This document shows, piece by piece, positions 17,906 through 27,537 of a stretch of 57,747 nt of DNA. Below the pieces are notes generated by a model. That model did no database searches and was not told where the DNA came from. It saw only the letters and a list, made by a program, of their open reading frames with translations. Each line of letters opens with the position of its first letter. Within the stretch, counting starts at the first letter, position 1. This DNA comes from Acinetobacter sp. ANC 3903 (GTDB taxonomy: Bacteria; Pseudomonadota; Gammaproteobacteria; Pseudomonadales; Moraxellaceae): contig NZ_NEGA01000021.1 in NCBI RefSeq assembly GCF_002135315.1, positions 1 through 57,747 of the forward strand, written 5' to 3'. The position numbers were made by a program, and so were the translations under genes.

Positions 17906-17924
17906 CAACTTATGGAGACCTATC

Positions 17925-18146
17925 ATGAACGCTCAAACTAAACCTGAATTGTTCGCTCCTTGTTTTCCGCTGCTGAATATTGACCTAGTGAAAATTGAAC
18001 TGGCTCGACTTGATGTTCTGGTTGATCAGGTGGCTGCTGACCTTGTGGGCTTATCGAATGCTGACACCACATCAACAGTAAATACGCATTGGATTACTTT
18101 TATGAAGATGCCAGATATAGAAAATTGTATAGAGGTGAATCAATGA
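17925..18146 (+). pseudogene. Phage-type small protein, frameshifted near its 3' end
   Basis: The frame starts MNAQTKPELFAPCFPLLNID. Near 18080 the likely coding sequence moves to a second frame that reads DYFYEDARYRKLYRGESMTA and runs into the next gene. This is best read as a broken gene of about 75-80 residues. It belongs to the same plus-strand series of decayed phage genes. Confidence 0.5.
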
Positions 18147-18410
18147 CAGCAATGGCAAACATGGGTAACTTTATTGTTGCCCTACCACCTTCAGACATTT
18201 GGTTGACAGATGATCAGGCGGCAGAATTTTTAAGTTATGAAAAAAGGATATTTCAAAGCATCTATTATTTGCTTAAAAGGATTCCCAAAACCAAAGTATG
18301 TTACAGAAACTGTAAAAGGCCGAAGATGGAACTTGAAACAATTATCTGACTGGCTAAATGAAAGGCCGGAAGATTTGAAAAAAGCAGTAGGCAGACCCCG
18401 AAAAATATAG
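18144..18410 (+). pseudogene. Excisionase/AlpA-like DNA-binding protein, frameshifted
   Basis: The start MTAMANMGNFIVALPPSDIW followed by LTDDQAAEFLSYEKRIFQ looks like the helix-turn-helix half of a phage excisionase or AlpA-type regulator. The frame shifts near 18240-18290; the other frame gives PKPKYVTETVKGRRWNLKQL then SDWLNERPEDLKKAVGRPRK and TAG at 18408-18410, the wing and tail typical of such proteins. It marks the integration-module end of the phage remnant. No integrase gene is present. Confidence 0.6.
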
Positions 18411-18422
18411 CGGGTTTTTTCT
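18394..18422 (+). terminator. Terminator after the excisionase remnant
   Basis: The arms ACCCCG and GCGGGT are followed by six T, overlapping the end of the broken gene. Confidence 0.6.
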
Positions 18423-19004
18423 TGTCTAAAAAATGGATTACGCCAATATTACGCCAAAGCATATATAGGTTATTGATTTTATAATAAGTTGTGGTGCGCT
18501 CAGCGCGCACAATAATCGCTTGATAACATATTGATTTAAAAACATTTAATTTTAAATATTTTTAAATATACCGTATTAAATACCGTTAAAAACTACTCGA
18601 TCTATTTGATCAATATAATTAAACAATTAAATTATTTTATTAAAATATTAGCCCGATCATAAAGTTCGATTTTAATTCCAGTAAACTTAGGTAACACCAA
18701 TTGAAATAAGATACTAACTTACTGATTAAAAATAGATTTTATTGAATAAAAAATACATTTCCCTCTTTTTAACCCAATCAGATTTGAAGCTGCATAATAA
18801 TTATATTAAAAAATTAACATAAGAAAATTAAACTCACTAAAAACCAAACAACCAGTTGATAGAAATAAAATATATTTATAGAATACGAGTGAATAACCAT
18901 GAAAACTTAAATTTTCATCTATTACAGTACTGATGACAAAATTCATCGAACCATAAAATAATTTTATTAAATTATATTAACTTACAATTTTTAGGCAGCA
19001 GAAA
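18423..19004. other. Intergenic, AT-rich, probable phage edge
   Basis: The direct pair TTACGCCAATA / TTACGCCAAAG (about 18437-18458) follows the excisionase remnant and could be part of an attachment site. A GC-rich repeat GTGCGCTCAGCGCGCAC lies near 18495-18511. The rest up to the efflux gene is extremely AT-rich, and I see no gene. Confidence 0.35.
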
Positions 19005-20213
19005 ATGAATCAAACCTCAGCCGCACCTTCATATACACTCGGTTGGGTATTTTTGCTGACGCTACTGACTGCGTTCAGCGCCTTATCAACAGATATGTAT
19101 TTGCCCGCCTTGCCCATCATGGCAGATGAATATCACGTTAGCACACAAACCATTGCAAATACGCTCGGTGCCTATTTCTTAGGACTGGCTGGCGGACAGG
19201 TAATCTATGGTCCGCTCAGTGACCGTTATGGACGAAAACCTCCACTGTATTTAGGTTTATTTATTTATATTGCTGCCAGTTTCTGCTGTGCAATAGCACC
19301 CAATGACACTATTCTGCTAATTTGTCGTGTGTTTCAGGCTTTAGGCGGCTGTGCAGGCGTTGTGATCGCACGGGCGGCTATTCGTGACCGGCTGAATATG
19401 GAAGAATCAGCAAAAGTTTTTTCAACCATGTTATTAGCATTAGGCTTAGCACCAATCTTGGCACCCATTTTAGGTGCTTTATTAATTCAGTATTTCCATT
19501 GGTCCAGTATTTTTTATTTGCTCACTGCAATTGGCCTAGTTACTTTAATTTTGGTACATCTTTTTTTTCACGAAACACTTGCTCCGTCAAACCGCATAAA
19601 TATCTCAGCCAAAGAGATTGCACGCAACTACATTAAGTTATTTAAAGATCGATCTTTTGCATTACCCATGTGTGCCGGAGCCCTGCTATACGGGACACTG
19701 TATTGCTATATCAGCGCATCTTCCAACTTATTTATAGATTTCTTAAATGTACCAGAGCAATATTTTGCCTATTTGTTTGGAATGAATGCTTTGGGCTTAA
19801 TGCTGTTTGCATTCTTAAATAAACGCTTAATCCGATATTATTCAGTGAGTCAGTTATTTTTATCTGGCGCACTGATTCAAATGACAGGCATTCTGATCGT
19901 CAGTTTTAGTGCTTGGGTATATACAGACTCCCCGTACCTGATATTGTCAGGGTTATTTTTACTGGTCAGCGGTATAGGATTTACAGGCCCTAATTCCATG
20001 GCGATCGTCATGCAGAATCAAGCAAAACAAGCGGGTCTTGCCAGTGCTTTAATGGGCAGCGTCCAGTTTTTCTGCGGCTTTGTCATGACGGTACTATTAT
20101 CTTTACTGCCGTTCAATATTCTGCAAAACATGAGCATTATCATGTTCATTACCGCTTTACCGAGTGTTTATTTTTCACATCATCACTTGCGAGTTGTTCA
20201 AGTAAGAACGTGA
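19005..20213 (+). CDS. Bcr/CflA-type MFS drug-efflux transporter
   Basis: A 402-residue major facilitator protein with about 12 hydrophobic segments. The N-terminal TDMYLPALPIMADEYHVS (about 28-45) is the hallmark of the Bcr/CflA (DHA1) multidrug family, and GPLSDRYGRKPPLYLGLFIY (about 69-88) is the MFS loop A motif. It is a predicted proton-driven exporter of drugs such as bicyclomycin or chloramphenicol; the substrate cannot be assigned. It stands alone between the phage remnant and the catabolic island, with its own terminator at 20249-20270. Confidence 0.87.
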   Translation: MNQTSAAPSYTLGWVFLLTLLTAFSALSTDMYLPALPIMADEYHVSTQTIANTLGAYFLGLAGGQVIYGPLSDRYGRKPPLYLGLFIYIAASFCCAIAPNDTILLICRVFQALGGCAGVVIARAAIRDRLNMEESAKVFSTMLLALGLAPILAPILGALLIQYFHWSSIFYLLTAIGLVTLILVHLFFHETLAPSNRINISAKEIARNYIKLFKDRSFALPMCAGALLYGTLYCYISASSNLFIDFLNVPEQYFAYLFGMNALGLMLFAFLNKRLIRYYSVSQLFLSGALIQMTGILIVSFSAWVYTDSPYLILSGLFLLVSGIGFTGPNSMAIVMQNQAKQAGLASALMGSVQFFCGFVMTVLLSLLPFNILQNMSIIMFITALPSVYFSHHHLRVVQVRT

Positions 20214-20248
20214 ATCGTAGAAATACTCCCCTTTTCCAGTCGAATATG

Positions 20249-20270
20249 AAAGCAGCATTGGCTGCTTTTT
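20249..20270 (+). terminator. Terminator of the MFS efflux gene
   Basis: The perfect stem AAAGCAGC-ATTG-GCTGCTTT is followed by T residues, 35 bases after the stop codon. Confidence 0.85.
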
Positions 20271-20820
20271 GACTCATCAAATTGTGAATAGCTGAAAATC
20301 ATACCCTGTGTATGGATTGATCTTGGAATATTAAAACTTATAAAAATGAGCTGAACTAAATCAGGAAAAATATTCCAGGGAAATAACCCCAGATACTTGT
20401 CTTTTGATTTTTCTAAAAGTCATCGCTCAGATCCATAAAAATTTAAAACGTATAGTATCTCTATGCATTCAGGAAAACTTTCAAAATCATAATATGCATA
20501 TTCACTTAAATATCATAATTATACTGATGCCTGTTCACATAGGATGATGCAACAACATTATATTTCGATGGTCAAACGCATATATATGAATTGTATTTTT
20601 GGAATGAGATAAACATCGATTGAAGATGTAATGATATTGACTGAAATGTACTGCTGTTGTTGATTGTATTTTATTCATTTTGAACAATGACAGCCTATAA
20701 CGCTAACTTAAGGTTCGTTGGAGCTAAAATCTTTATAGAGCCAGGACAATATTGAATATTCGCTAATTTAAAATTGGAGTGTGTAATGGCTTCAAATTCT
20801 TTTGCTTTAATCCAAATAAA
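20271..20820. other. Intergenic, no gene recognised
   Basis: About 550 bp without convincing coding sequence. A 20-codon frame (20786-20848) has a GGAG upstream but overlaps the terminator hairpin at 20821-20846, and is probably chance. Confidence 0.45.
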
Positions 20821-20846
20821 AAACCAGCGATTTTCATCGCTGGTTT
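20821..20846 (-). terminator. Terminator of the AAHS transporter operon
   Basis: The 11-bp stem AAACCAGCGAT-TTTC-ATCGCTGGTTT, with an A-run on its left, reads as a minus-strand terminator 30 bases after the transporter stop. Confidence 0.88.
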
Positions 20847-20875
20847 AGCTGTCTTGCGTTGAGATTTATCTGAAC

Positions 20876-22243
20876 TTATACATTTGCATTCTGTAAATTG
20901 AGTGCTTCAGTTTTCTTGTTCTTTTTCAGCAAACGAGTCAGCAAGAACATTGAAATTGCTGCCAAGAATGCAGGAATTGTCAATAAATTCACAATCTGCT
21001 CACCTGATAAACCAGAAACCATGAGCCAGCCAACTGCGCCAGAACCCACGAATGATCCCAAGCGGCCTGCCCCACCTGCCCAGCTCACGCCGGTTGAACG
21101 GCAATGTGTTGGATAATAGCTAGAACAGAACACATGGATGCCCACATGTGAACCACTGATCCCTGCACCGATACCAAATATACCCAGAACAATTAGCATG
21201 GTACTTAAGTTGGCTACGCCAGCACTCAGTGCCAATACGCAAATTGCCCCAACAATATAAGAGATTGTTAAAGTGCGGCTATGACCCAATTTATCCATGA
21301 AAAAGGCAATGATTAACGCACCTACAGTACCGCCAATTTGGAATGCTGAAGTGATCCATGACGCACTTTGCATATCAAAGCCTTCATTTTTCAGAATCGT
21401 TGGCATCCAGCTGGAGATCATATAAATGATGATTGAGCCCATGGTAAAAGCACACCAGAACAAGATAGTGCCTAGGAAATAATCTTTACTGAATAACTCA
21501 CGTACACTGACATTTTGCTTTTCAGTTACAGAAGCCACCAGCTCAGGAATTGGTTGACCTTTTGGTGACATTTTTTGAATCACCGCATCAATTTTTTCTT
21601 TAGGGAATTTATTCAACACCATAAAGCGTAATGATTCAGGCATAAAGCAATACAGCAAAGGTAAAATCACTAATGGTGCAACTCCACCAATGATGAGAAT
21701 TCCCTGCCATCCAATCATCTGAATGAGCTGACCTGCCAACAACCCGCCCATTGCTGCGCCAATGGTATAGCCACAGAACATCACGGTAACCAAAGTCGAG
21801 CGGCGTTTGGTTGGACAATATTCAGAGGTAATGGTCACTGCATTCGGCATCGCACCGCCCAAGCCTAAACCAGTCAGAAAACGTAATACAATTAATACAG
21901 TTAAGCTTGGAGAAAAAGCAGAAATTAAAGTACCAATACTGAATATAATGACACTCCAGATGATAATTTTTTTACGGCCAAATTTATCTGCTAATGGCCC
22001 AAATATGAATGAACCCAGCATCAATCCAAATACGCCAGATAAAAATAGAGGTGCTAAATCGGCTGGAGTCAATGACCATTCGGCTATTAATGCAGGGGCA
22101 ATAAATCCGACTGCTGCAATATCGAAACCGTCTAATGCCGCCACAAAAAAGCACAGTAAAATGATTACTTTTTGCAGTCCTGAAACGGGAATGCCATCAA
22201 TAAATTGTTGAACGTCCATTCGTTCTGTTGTGTGCTGAGTCAT
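20876..22243 (-). CDS. AAHS-family aromatic acid:H+ symporter (MFS)
   Basis: A 455-residue MFS protein of the aromatic acid:H+ symport family (PcaK, BenK and MucK are members). The motif DGFDIAAVGFIAPALIAEWS with its membrane-embedded acidic residues in TM1, and GPLADKFGRKKIIIWSVIIF for loop A, are diagnostic. I chose the ATG at 22243; GAG lies seven bases before it, and the GTG at 22255 overlaps that Shine-Dalgarno. It probably imports the substrate of the catabolic island, with the OprD porin at the other end as its outer-membrane partner. It is rich in Met, unlike the sulfur-cluster proteins. Confidence 0.88.
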   Translation of the reverse strand: MTQHTTERMDVQQFIDGIPVSGLQKVIILLCFFVAALDGFDIAAVGFIAPALIAEWSLTPADLAPLFLSGVFGLMLGSFIFGPLADKFGRKKIIIWSVIIFSIGTLISAFSPSLTVLIVLRFLTGLGLGGAMPNAVTITSEYCPTKRRSTLVTVMFCGYTIGAAMGGLLAGQLIQMIGWQGILIIGGVAPLVILPLLYCFMPESLRFMVLNKFPKEKIDAVIQKMSPKGQPIPELVASVTEKQNVSVRELFSKDYFLGTILFWCAFTMGSIIIYMISSWMPTILKNEGFDMQSASWITSAFQIGGTVGALIIAFFMDKLGHSRTLTISYIVGAICVLALSAGVANLSTMLIVLGIFGIGAGISGSHVGIHVFCSSYYPTHCRSTGVSWAGGAGRLGSFVGSGAVGWLMVSGLSGEQIVNLLTIPAFLAAISMFLLTRLLKKNKKTEALNLQNANV

Positions 22244-22367
22244 CCTGAATCTCACTTAATTTTAGATTTTGTTATAACTGAACTCACATCCTTGTTATTC
22301 AGTAACCATGGTTTAAAGCTGCTTTAAAGAAAACTGATTTTCTTTAAAACGTATGAAGGTTTATCTG

Positions 22368-23534
22368 TTACAACTGCTGCGCCGCGGTCTTTAACAATTG
22401 TTCGCGCTCTTCAGTGCTGTAACCAAGCTCATTTAAAATATCCAGCGTATCGACTGCAACCGAATTGACCGGATTACATTGCAAAATTTTAGTTTTGCTG
22501 AATTTTGGTGCTGGACTTGGCTGTAAAATATCATTGACCACCGCATAGGTACCACGTGCTTGGTTGTGCGGATGGTTTGGTGCCTCCGACAAACTCAATA
22601 CAGGTGAAAAACATGCATCTGTTCCTTCAAATATTTCACACCATTCATCGCGCGATTTACTCAGAAAAATCTCGGTTAAACGCTGTTTCAGCTGCGGCCA
22701 TTTTTTCTGGTTCCATTGCTGCTGAAACTCAGAATCATTGCTTAAATTTAACTTTTCCAAAAACAGCGCATAAAATTGCGGTTCCATTGGACCAATAGAA
22801 ATATATTTGTCATCCAAACACTTATAGCTATCATAGAAATGCGCTCCACCATCACCATTATTGGTTCCAGCTTCATCATTCCATAAGCCAGAAGATCTCC
22901 AGCCCTGAATCAACGCTGTCAGCAAGGCTGAACCGTCTGTAATTGCAGCATCTACGACTTGACCTTCACCTGTCTGCTTTGCATGTAAAGCTGCAGCCAA
23001 CACCCCTGAAAACAGCAGCATGCCGCCCCCGCCAAAATCACCAATTAAACCAGGTGTTGGCGTCGGTTGACCATGAGCACGCGCAGTTGAGTGCAAGGCG
23101 CCAGTCAGTGAAATATAATTAATGTCATGACCTGCAGCTTGAGATAAGGGTCCAGTTTGCCCCCACCCCGTTACACGGCCATACACCAGTGCAGGATTGC
23201 ATTCTAAACAGATATCTGGACCTAGACCTAATGATTCCATAACGCCCGGTCGGAATCCTTCAATCAAAATATCTGCTTTTTCAATCAGCTTTAAAGCAAT
23301 TCCTTTCGCCTCAGGTGCTTTCAAATTCAGGGCAATAGATTCACGTCCCCGTGCCAGCACATCAGCGTCTCTTGCTGTTAATGCAGCCATCCCACCTTTT
23401 GAAGGCTTCACCGGACGATCTATTCGGATCACCCGTGCGCCTTGATCAGCAAGCATCATTCCTGCAAAAGGTGCAGGTCCAAGACCTGCAAACTCAATTA
23501 CAGTCAGGTGGGATAATGGCCCTGTACGCACCAT
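22368..23534 (-). CDS. AMACR-like 2-methylacyl-CoA racemase (CaiB/BaiF family)
   Basis: A 388-residue class III CoA-transferase-fold protein. It matches alpha-methylacyl-CoA racemases at the catalytic pair: GHDINYISLTG (His136) and GLIGDFGGGGM (Asp166). This distinguishes it from true CoA-transferases, which use the Asp of a YDxxxQ-type motif. The likely reaction is interconversion of R and S forms of a 2-methyl-branched acyl-CoA. Its start overlaps the stop of the enolase-superfamily gene (TAATG), so the two are translationally coupled. Context implies a branched acyl-CoA intermediate that feeds the acyl-CoA dehydrogenase at 25142. Confidence 0.8.
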   Translation of the reverse strand: MVRTGPLSHLTVIEFAGLGPAPFAGMMLADQGARVIRIDRPVKPSKGGMAALTARDADVLARGRESIALNLKAPEAKGIALKLIEKADILIEGFRPGVMESLGLGPDICLECNPALVYGRVTGWGQTGPLSQAAGHDINYISLTGALHSTARAHGQPTPTPGLIGDFGGGGMLLFSGVLAAALHAKQTGEGQVVDAAITDGSALLTALIQGWRSSGLWNDEAGTNNGDGGAHFYDSYKCLDDKYISIGPMEPQFYALFLEKLNLSNDSEFQQQWNQKKWPQLKQRLTEIFLSKSRDEWCEIFEGTDACFSPVLSLSEAPNHPHNQARGTYAVVNDILQPSPAPKFSKTKILQCNPVNSVAVDTLDILNELGYSTEEREQLLKTAAQQL

Positions 23535-24727
23535 TATGCAGCCACCTCATTATTTCCTTCTACCGCACGGCCCTGAACACCCTGAGTTTTGTGGCTCACA
23601 AGAAATTCTTCATTCAGCTGAATACCCAAGCCTGGACCTTCATTTGGATAGCACATACCATTTTCGAATTTAGGAATGTTGAGTGCAATATCAGTACCTG
23701 CCGCAATATTTTTACTTTCCATCGTGCCATGAATCAATAACGGCCCAATAGATTCATTCAGACCTTGAGATGCCCATTCATTTGCAACCCAAAGATGTGC
23801 TGCCGGGCTATGTTCCAAACCGGAACCGATCATACAACCACAGTGAACTGGCAAACCAGCTAAACGTGCCATAGTCAGCCAGCGCTGTGCTTTCACCAAA
23901 CCACCTACTTTTTGCAGTTTGATAAATAAACCATCAGCTGCGCGGCGGTCAATGATTTCTTTAAGATTGTGAAGTTCTTGAGCAGATTCGTCAGCATAAA
24001 TTGGGGTCTTCACCTGAGCACGCAAACGCGCCATACCTTCAATATCCCAATGCGCAAGCGGCTGTTCAATCAGATCCAAACCAGCTGAATCAATGCGTCG
24101 AATCACGTGCAGTGCTTTTTCATAGCTCCAGAAACCGTTAGCATCAATGGTTAATACGGCATCCTGACCTACTGTGTCACGAACTGCATGCACCATATCA
24201 ATATCATCTTGCAGCGTACCATGACCGATTTTCATCTTGAACAATTCAAAGCCCAACGCTTTAGCTTTTTGTGCTTCAGCAGCTACATCTTCAGGCTTAC
24301 CTGCAGAAAGCACCCAGCCTTGACGTGAACCTTCTGAGGTACGTCCGCCTAGCAAATCATATACTGGTACGCCATACAACTTGCCTTTCAGGTCGTGAAG
24401 CGCGAAATCTACAGTCGCTTTTGCCTGATTATTGTCACGTACCAGCAAATCCATTTTTGCCACAATTTTTTCAATATTGCGTGGATCTTCACCAATCAAA
24501 ATACGTGGCGCAATCACGCGCGTGATCATGGCAATAATTGATTCCTGCAATTCACCGCGATACCAAGAAGATGTATCTCCTGAATCTGAAATACCCACTG
24601 TTCCATCATCACATGTGATTTTTAACACAACGCTATCGATAGAGGTAATACGCGTGTTCGGCATAATAACTGGCTTTTTCAGTGGGGTAGATACTGGAAA
24701 ACATTCTACTTTTACAATCTTTGGCAT
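23534..24727 (-). CDS. Mandelate racemase/muconate lactonizing enzyme family protein
   Basis: A 397-residue enolase-superfamily enzyme. Catalytic features of the MLE subgroup are all present: KMK (Lys164, Lys166), metal ligands Asp195 (DANGFW), Glu221 (EQPL) and Asp246 (ADES), and the opposite base Lys270 (FIKLQK). It should therefore abstract a proton alpha to a carboxylate and catalyse a cycloisomerisation, dehydration or epimerisation. The substrate is not evident. AAGGG precedes the ATG. It is the first gene of the minus-strand unit MLE-AMACR-transporter, and the two palindromic TetR operators at 24973-25025 lie in the divergent control region upstream. Confidence 0.83.
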   Translation of the reverse strand: MPKIVKVECFPVSTPLKKPVIMPNTRITSIDSVVLKITCDDGTVGISDSGDTSSWYRGELQESIIAMITRVIAPRILIGEDPRNIEKIVAKMDLLVRDNNQAKATVDFALHDLKGKLYGVPVYDLLGGRTSEGSRQGWVLSAGKPEDVAAEAQKAKALGFELFKMKIGHGTLQDDIDMVHAVRDTVGQDAVLTIDANGFWSYEKALHVIRRIDSAGLDLIEQPLAHWDIEGMARLRAQVKTPIYADESAQELHNLKEIIDRRAADGLFIKLQKVGGLVKAQRWLTMARLAGLPVHCGCMIGSGLEHSPAAHLWVANEWASQGLNESIGPLLIHGTMESKNIAAGTDIALNIPKFENGMCYPNEGPGLGIQLNEEFLVSHKTQGVQGRAVEGNNEVAA

Positions 24728-24972
24728 ACTTCAATCCCTTCCGTTGTTCTTGCTTGTTTTAGCTTTTTGATCAAGCGCCGCTCAAATCTATGAGCTAAAA
24801 CTGCGTCCTGATATCACTGTAAATTTTTTGATTCCATATAGATTCTCAGCTTTGGCAAACCTGATTTTTGTTGCCTCTGCTACACACCCTCTCGAAATTT
24901 TATTTCCATTCATCTACCAAAATAAGTATTCCGAGCGGTGTTTCAGTAATGTAAATACGAATTTTAAAAATG

Positions 24973-25025
24973 TCAACCAACAAGTTGGTTGATAAATTAA
25001 ATAAATCAACCAACCTGTCGGTTGA
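24973..25025. promoter_or_regulatory. Pair of TetR operators between divergent catabolic units
   Basis: TCAACCAACAAGTTGGTTGA (24973-24992) is a perfect 9-bp inverted repeat, and TCAACCAACCTGTCGGTTGA (25006-25025) is its near copy 33 bases away. Both lie between the minus-strand MLE gene and the plus-strand acyl-CoA dehydrogenase gene. The same sequence recurs at 27392, 28788 and 30453, always in front of genes of this island. Confidence 0.85.
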
Positions 25026-25141
25026 CAAATAATTTTTATTTGTTAAAACTAGCTTTCATAGGAACTGGTCATAAATTTAGGCAAAGCAAAATTGCCCATG
25101 ATCAAAAATATTTATTAGATGAGAAACAAAAAGGACTGAAC

Positions 25142-26299
25142 ATGATTTACGGATATCGCTCTCCATGGATGACAGAAGAACTTGAGCAATTACGCGTGAC
25201 AGCACGCCGCTTCTTTGAACAGGAAGTTGCACCCAAAGCGGAAAAATTCCGCAAACAGCATTATATTGACCGCGATGTATGGGAAAAAGCTGGCGAGTTA
25301 GGCTTGCTCTGCATGAGCGTTCCAGAAGAATATGGCGGTCTCGGTGCTTCATTTGCACATGAAGTGATCATGATGGAAGAACAGGCGCGAATATGCGATA
25401 CCACATTTGGCTTTATTCCTGGTTCTTTAAACAGTCCTGGATTTTTTCTGGGCACCGCCACACATGAACAGCTGTTGAAATGGATGCCGGGTATCGCCAG
25501 CGGCAAAAAAATGATTGCTGTTGCGATTACTGAGCCAGATGCCGGTACAGACGTGAAAGCGCTGCGTACCACTGCGCGCCGTGAAGGTGATGAATATGTA
25601 CTGAATGGATCAAAAACATTCTGTACCCTGGGCGATCAGGCAGATTATGTATTGGTGGCTGCGCGTACAGGCGATTCAGGTTCAGGCGCCAAAGGTATTT
25701 CATTATTCTTGGTTGAAAAAGATAAATGTCCAGGTTTTAAAGTAAACAATATTATTGATAAGATCGGTCAAAATGCACTGAATACCGCTGAAATTTTCTT
25801 GGATGATGCACGTATTCCAGCTGAAAACCTGATTGGCGGTGAAGAAGGCAAAGGCTTTTTCCAGTTAATGGATGTGTTTACCCGTGAACGCTTATCTATT
25901 GGTATTGTCGGTATTGCCTGCGCTGAACGCGCAATTGAAATGACGGTTGAACATGCGAAAAACCGCAAAATGCTCGGTAAAACCCTGTGGGATTTCCAAA
26001 ATACCAAATTTGAACTGGCTGAATGCTTGACTGAAGCACGTGTTGGACGTGTCTTTATTGACACCATTATTAAAGATTTGGTGGATGGTAAAGAGCTACA
26101 GCCAAACGATGCCATGATGGCAAAATGGTGGGGTTCAGAAAAGCAATGTTCGATCATTGACCGCTGCCTGCAGTTATTTGGCGGCTATGGTTACTGTACT
26201 GAATACCCAATCGCACAATTGTTTATGGATGCACGTGTCGCGAAAATTTACGGCGGTTCAAATGAGACCTTAAAAGACGTGATCGCACGTTCAATGTAA
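25142..26299 (+). CDS. Acyl-CoA dehydrogenase
   Basis: A 385-residue flavoprotein of the classic acyl-CoA dehydrogenase family. AVAITEPDAGTDVKALRTTA (substrate and FAD loop) and GGYGYCTEYP are visible, and the C-terminal YGGSNETLKDVIARSM includes the Glu position used as catalytic base. It should introduce an alpha,beta double bond into an acyl-CoA, passing electrons to ETF. The ATG at 25142 with AAGGAC upstream is the real start; the open frame upstream is only read-through, since operators lie in it. It has about 23 Cys plus Met residues, a normal sulfur content. It is under the paired TetR operators. Confidence 0.9.
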   Translation: MIYGYRSPWMTEELEQLRVTARRFFEQEVAPKAEKFRKQHYIDRDVWEKAGELGLLCMSVPEEYGGLGASFAHEVIMMEEQARICDTTFGFIPGSLNSPGFFLGTATHEQLLKWMPGIASGKKMIAVAITEPDAGTDVKALRTTARREGDEYVLNGSKTFCTLGDQADYVLVAARTGDSGSGAKGISLFLVEKDKCPGFKVNNIIDKIGQNALNTAEIFLDDARIPAENLIGGEEGKGFFQLMDVFTRERLSIGIVGIACAERAIEMTVEHAKNRKMLGKTLWDFQNTKFELAECLTEARVGRVFIDTIIKDLVDGKELQPNDAMMAKWWGSEKQCSIIDRCLQLFGGYGYCTEYPIAQLFMDARVAKIYGGSNETLKDVIARSM

Positions 26300-26318
26300 A
26301 ATTTCAGCTTTGTTCATA

Positions 26319-26347
26319 AAAAAAGAGGCTTTCATGGCCTCTTTTTT
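26319..26347 (+). terminator. Terminator of the acyl-CoA dehydrogenase gene
   Basis: The stem AAAAAGAGGC-TTTCAT-GGCCTCTTTTT lies 20 bases after the stop and is followed by T residues. Confidence 0.88.
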
Positions 26348-26488
26348 ATTGTCATTATCTTAGGCTAAAGGTCAGCCCATTCAGCACCAATATTGCAGCA
26401 GAAATTTTATATCAATAGCCATGACAGTATATGGATTAAACTTAAACCTGTTTATTGAATTGCTTGAACAGCATTTCGGACATAAAAA

Positions 26489-26510
26489 AGCCCAAAATGA
26501 TTTTGGGCTT
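26489..26510 (-). terminator. Terminator of the tetR gene
   Basis: The 11-bp stem AAGCCCAAAAT-ATTTTGGGCTT with A residues to its left (U-tract on the minus strand) lies 48 bases after the tetR stop. Confidence 0.85.
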
Positions 26511-26557
26511 AAAATGCTAATCTAAGTTATATAAACGGAATGGATTCATCTCACCGC

Positions 26558-27232
26558 TTAGGCACGGATCCCATCAATAAATGTATCCATAAACGCATCT
26601 GCAATTTCAGATACATTGAGTTCATGATCCTCTTTATACCAGCGTGGCACCCAGTTCAAAGCACCAAACAACATGGCCGAGAACATGCCCGGAGAGCATG
26701 GCTTAATTTTACCATCAGCAATGCCCTCTTGAATCAATTCACGTACGGTTAAATCCAGACGGCGCTGAAACGATTTAATCTGCTGTCCAGAACCGATATC
26801 CAGCGGTCGAGCACCGACAAGCACCAGACAGCGCCCAAATACGTTATTTTGTGCGACTGCAAGCAAACGGGAAAATTTACGCAAACGCACGAATACACAA
26901 ACATCTTTATCTTTCATCTCTTCAATAATCTCATCCAAATCTTTGAATGAGAGCTGAAGGCAATCGTAAAGTATGCTTTCTTTATTTGAAATATAATGAT
27001 AGAGCGTCGCCTTATGGATGCCCACATGCTCTGCAATTAAATCTAAAGATGTTGCTTCATAACCCAAAGTTGAAAACAGTTCTGCTGCCGTCATCAGAAT
27101 CAATAAGCGCTTATCTTCATGACGCGCATCTGTACTTGGGCGACGTTTACGCGGTTGGCGGGTTTTCGTAAGTACACCATGACTACTCAAATCTTTAGAC
27201 GTTTCAATCTGTTTTGTATCTACTTCGGACAT
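26558..27232 (-). CDS. TetR-family repressor of the catabolic island
   Basis: A 224-residue TetR protein. After a basic N-terminal tail (KTRQPRKRRP) the helix-turn-helix covers about residues 40-85 (TAAELFSTLGYEATSLDLIA, then HVGIHKATLYHYISNKESIL), and the rest is the ligand-binding domain. AGGA lies nine bases before the ATG. A half-conserved operator TCAACCAACTATTTGGCAGT (27392-27411) lies about 160 bases upstream, so it may control itself. Full operators occur in front of the neighbouring catabolic genes. In this family the inducer is often an acyl-CoA intermediate of the pathway; that is likely but unproven here. Confidence 0.88.
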   Translation of the reverse strand: MSEVDTKQIETSKDLSSHGVLTKTRQPRKRRPSTDARHEDKRLLILMTAAELFSTLGYEATSLDLIAEHVGIHKATLYHYISNKESILYDCLQLSFKDLDEIIEEMKDKDVCVFVRLRKFSRLLAVAQNNVFGRCLVLVGARPLDIGSGQQIKSFQRRLDLTVRELIQEGIADGKIKPCSPGMFSAMLFGALNWVPRWYKEDHELNVSEIADAFMDTFIDGIRA

Positions 27233-27391
27233 TTAGAAATCCTAAAAAATAAAATCCATGGTTCAATATGTGCAAAAAAAATTGCTTACTAAGCTATTTG
27301 AGAGCAATCTAGCCTGTAGACCAACATAAGTGCCTTTAAATAAAATATGAATTTTCAAATATAAATTATATCAGCAGGTTAAAGAATATTA

Positions 27392-27411
27392 TCAACCAAC
27401 TATTTGGCAGT
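27392..27411. promoter_or_regulatory. Half-conserved TetR operator upstream of tetR
   Basis: TCAACCAACTATTTGGCAGT keeps the left half of the island operator and a weak right half. It is located upstream of the tetR start, which fits weak autoregulation. Confidence 0.55.
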
Positions 27412-27482
27412 ATTATAAATAAATTATATTATTTTTAATAGTGCTTATTTTATAAGCGAAAGAAAGCTTAATCCAGCTAAAA

Positions 27483-27510
27483 ACAATAATCCGCCTAAAC
27501 GGATTATTGT
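27483..27510 (-). terminator. Terminator of the CaiB CoA-transferase gene
   Basis: The stem ACAATAATCCG-CCTAAA-CGGATTATTGT lies 28 bases after the gene's stop on the minus strand, with T residues following in that direction. Confidence 0.8.
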
Positions 27511-27537
27511 TGCAATTTAATTAACAATTTTTAGATT

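Noticed and set aside
18495..18511. GC-rich inverted repeat GTGCGCTCAGCGCGCAC
   Set aside because: Considered as a phage attachment core or terminator, but no second copy was found in the window and it has no T-run.
20786..20848. 20-codon frame MASNSFALIQIKNQRFSSLV with a GGAG upstream
   Set aside because: Half of it lies in the perfect terminator hairpin of the AAHS transporter operon, so the open frame is most simply chance.
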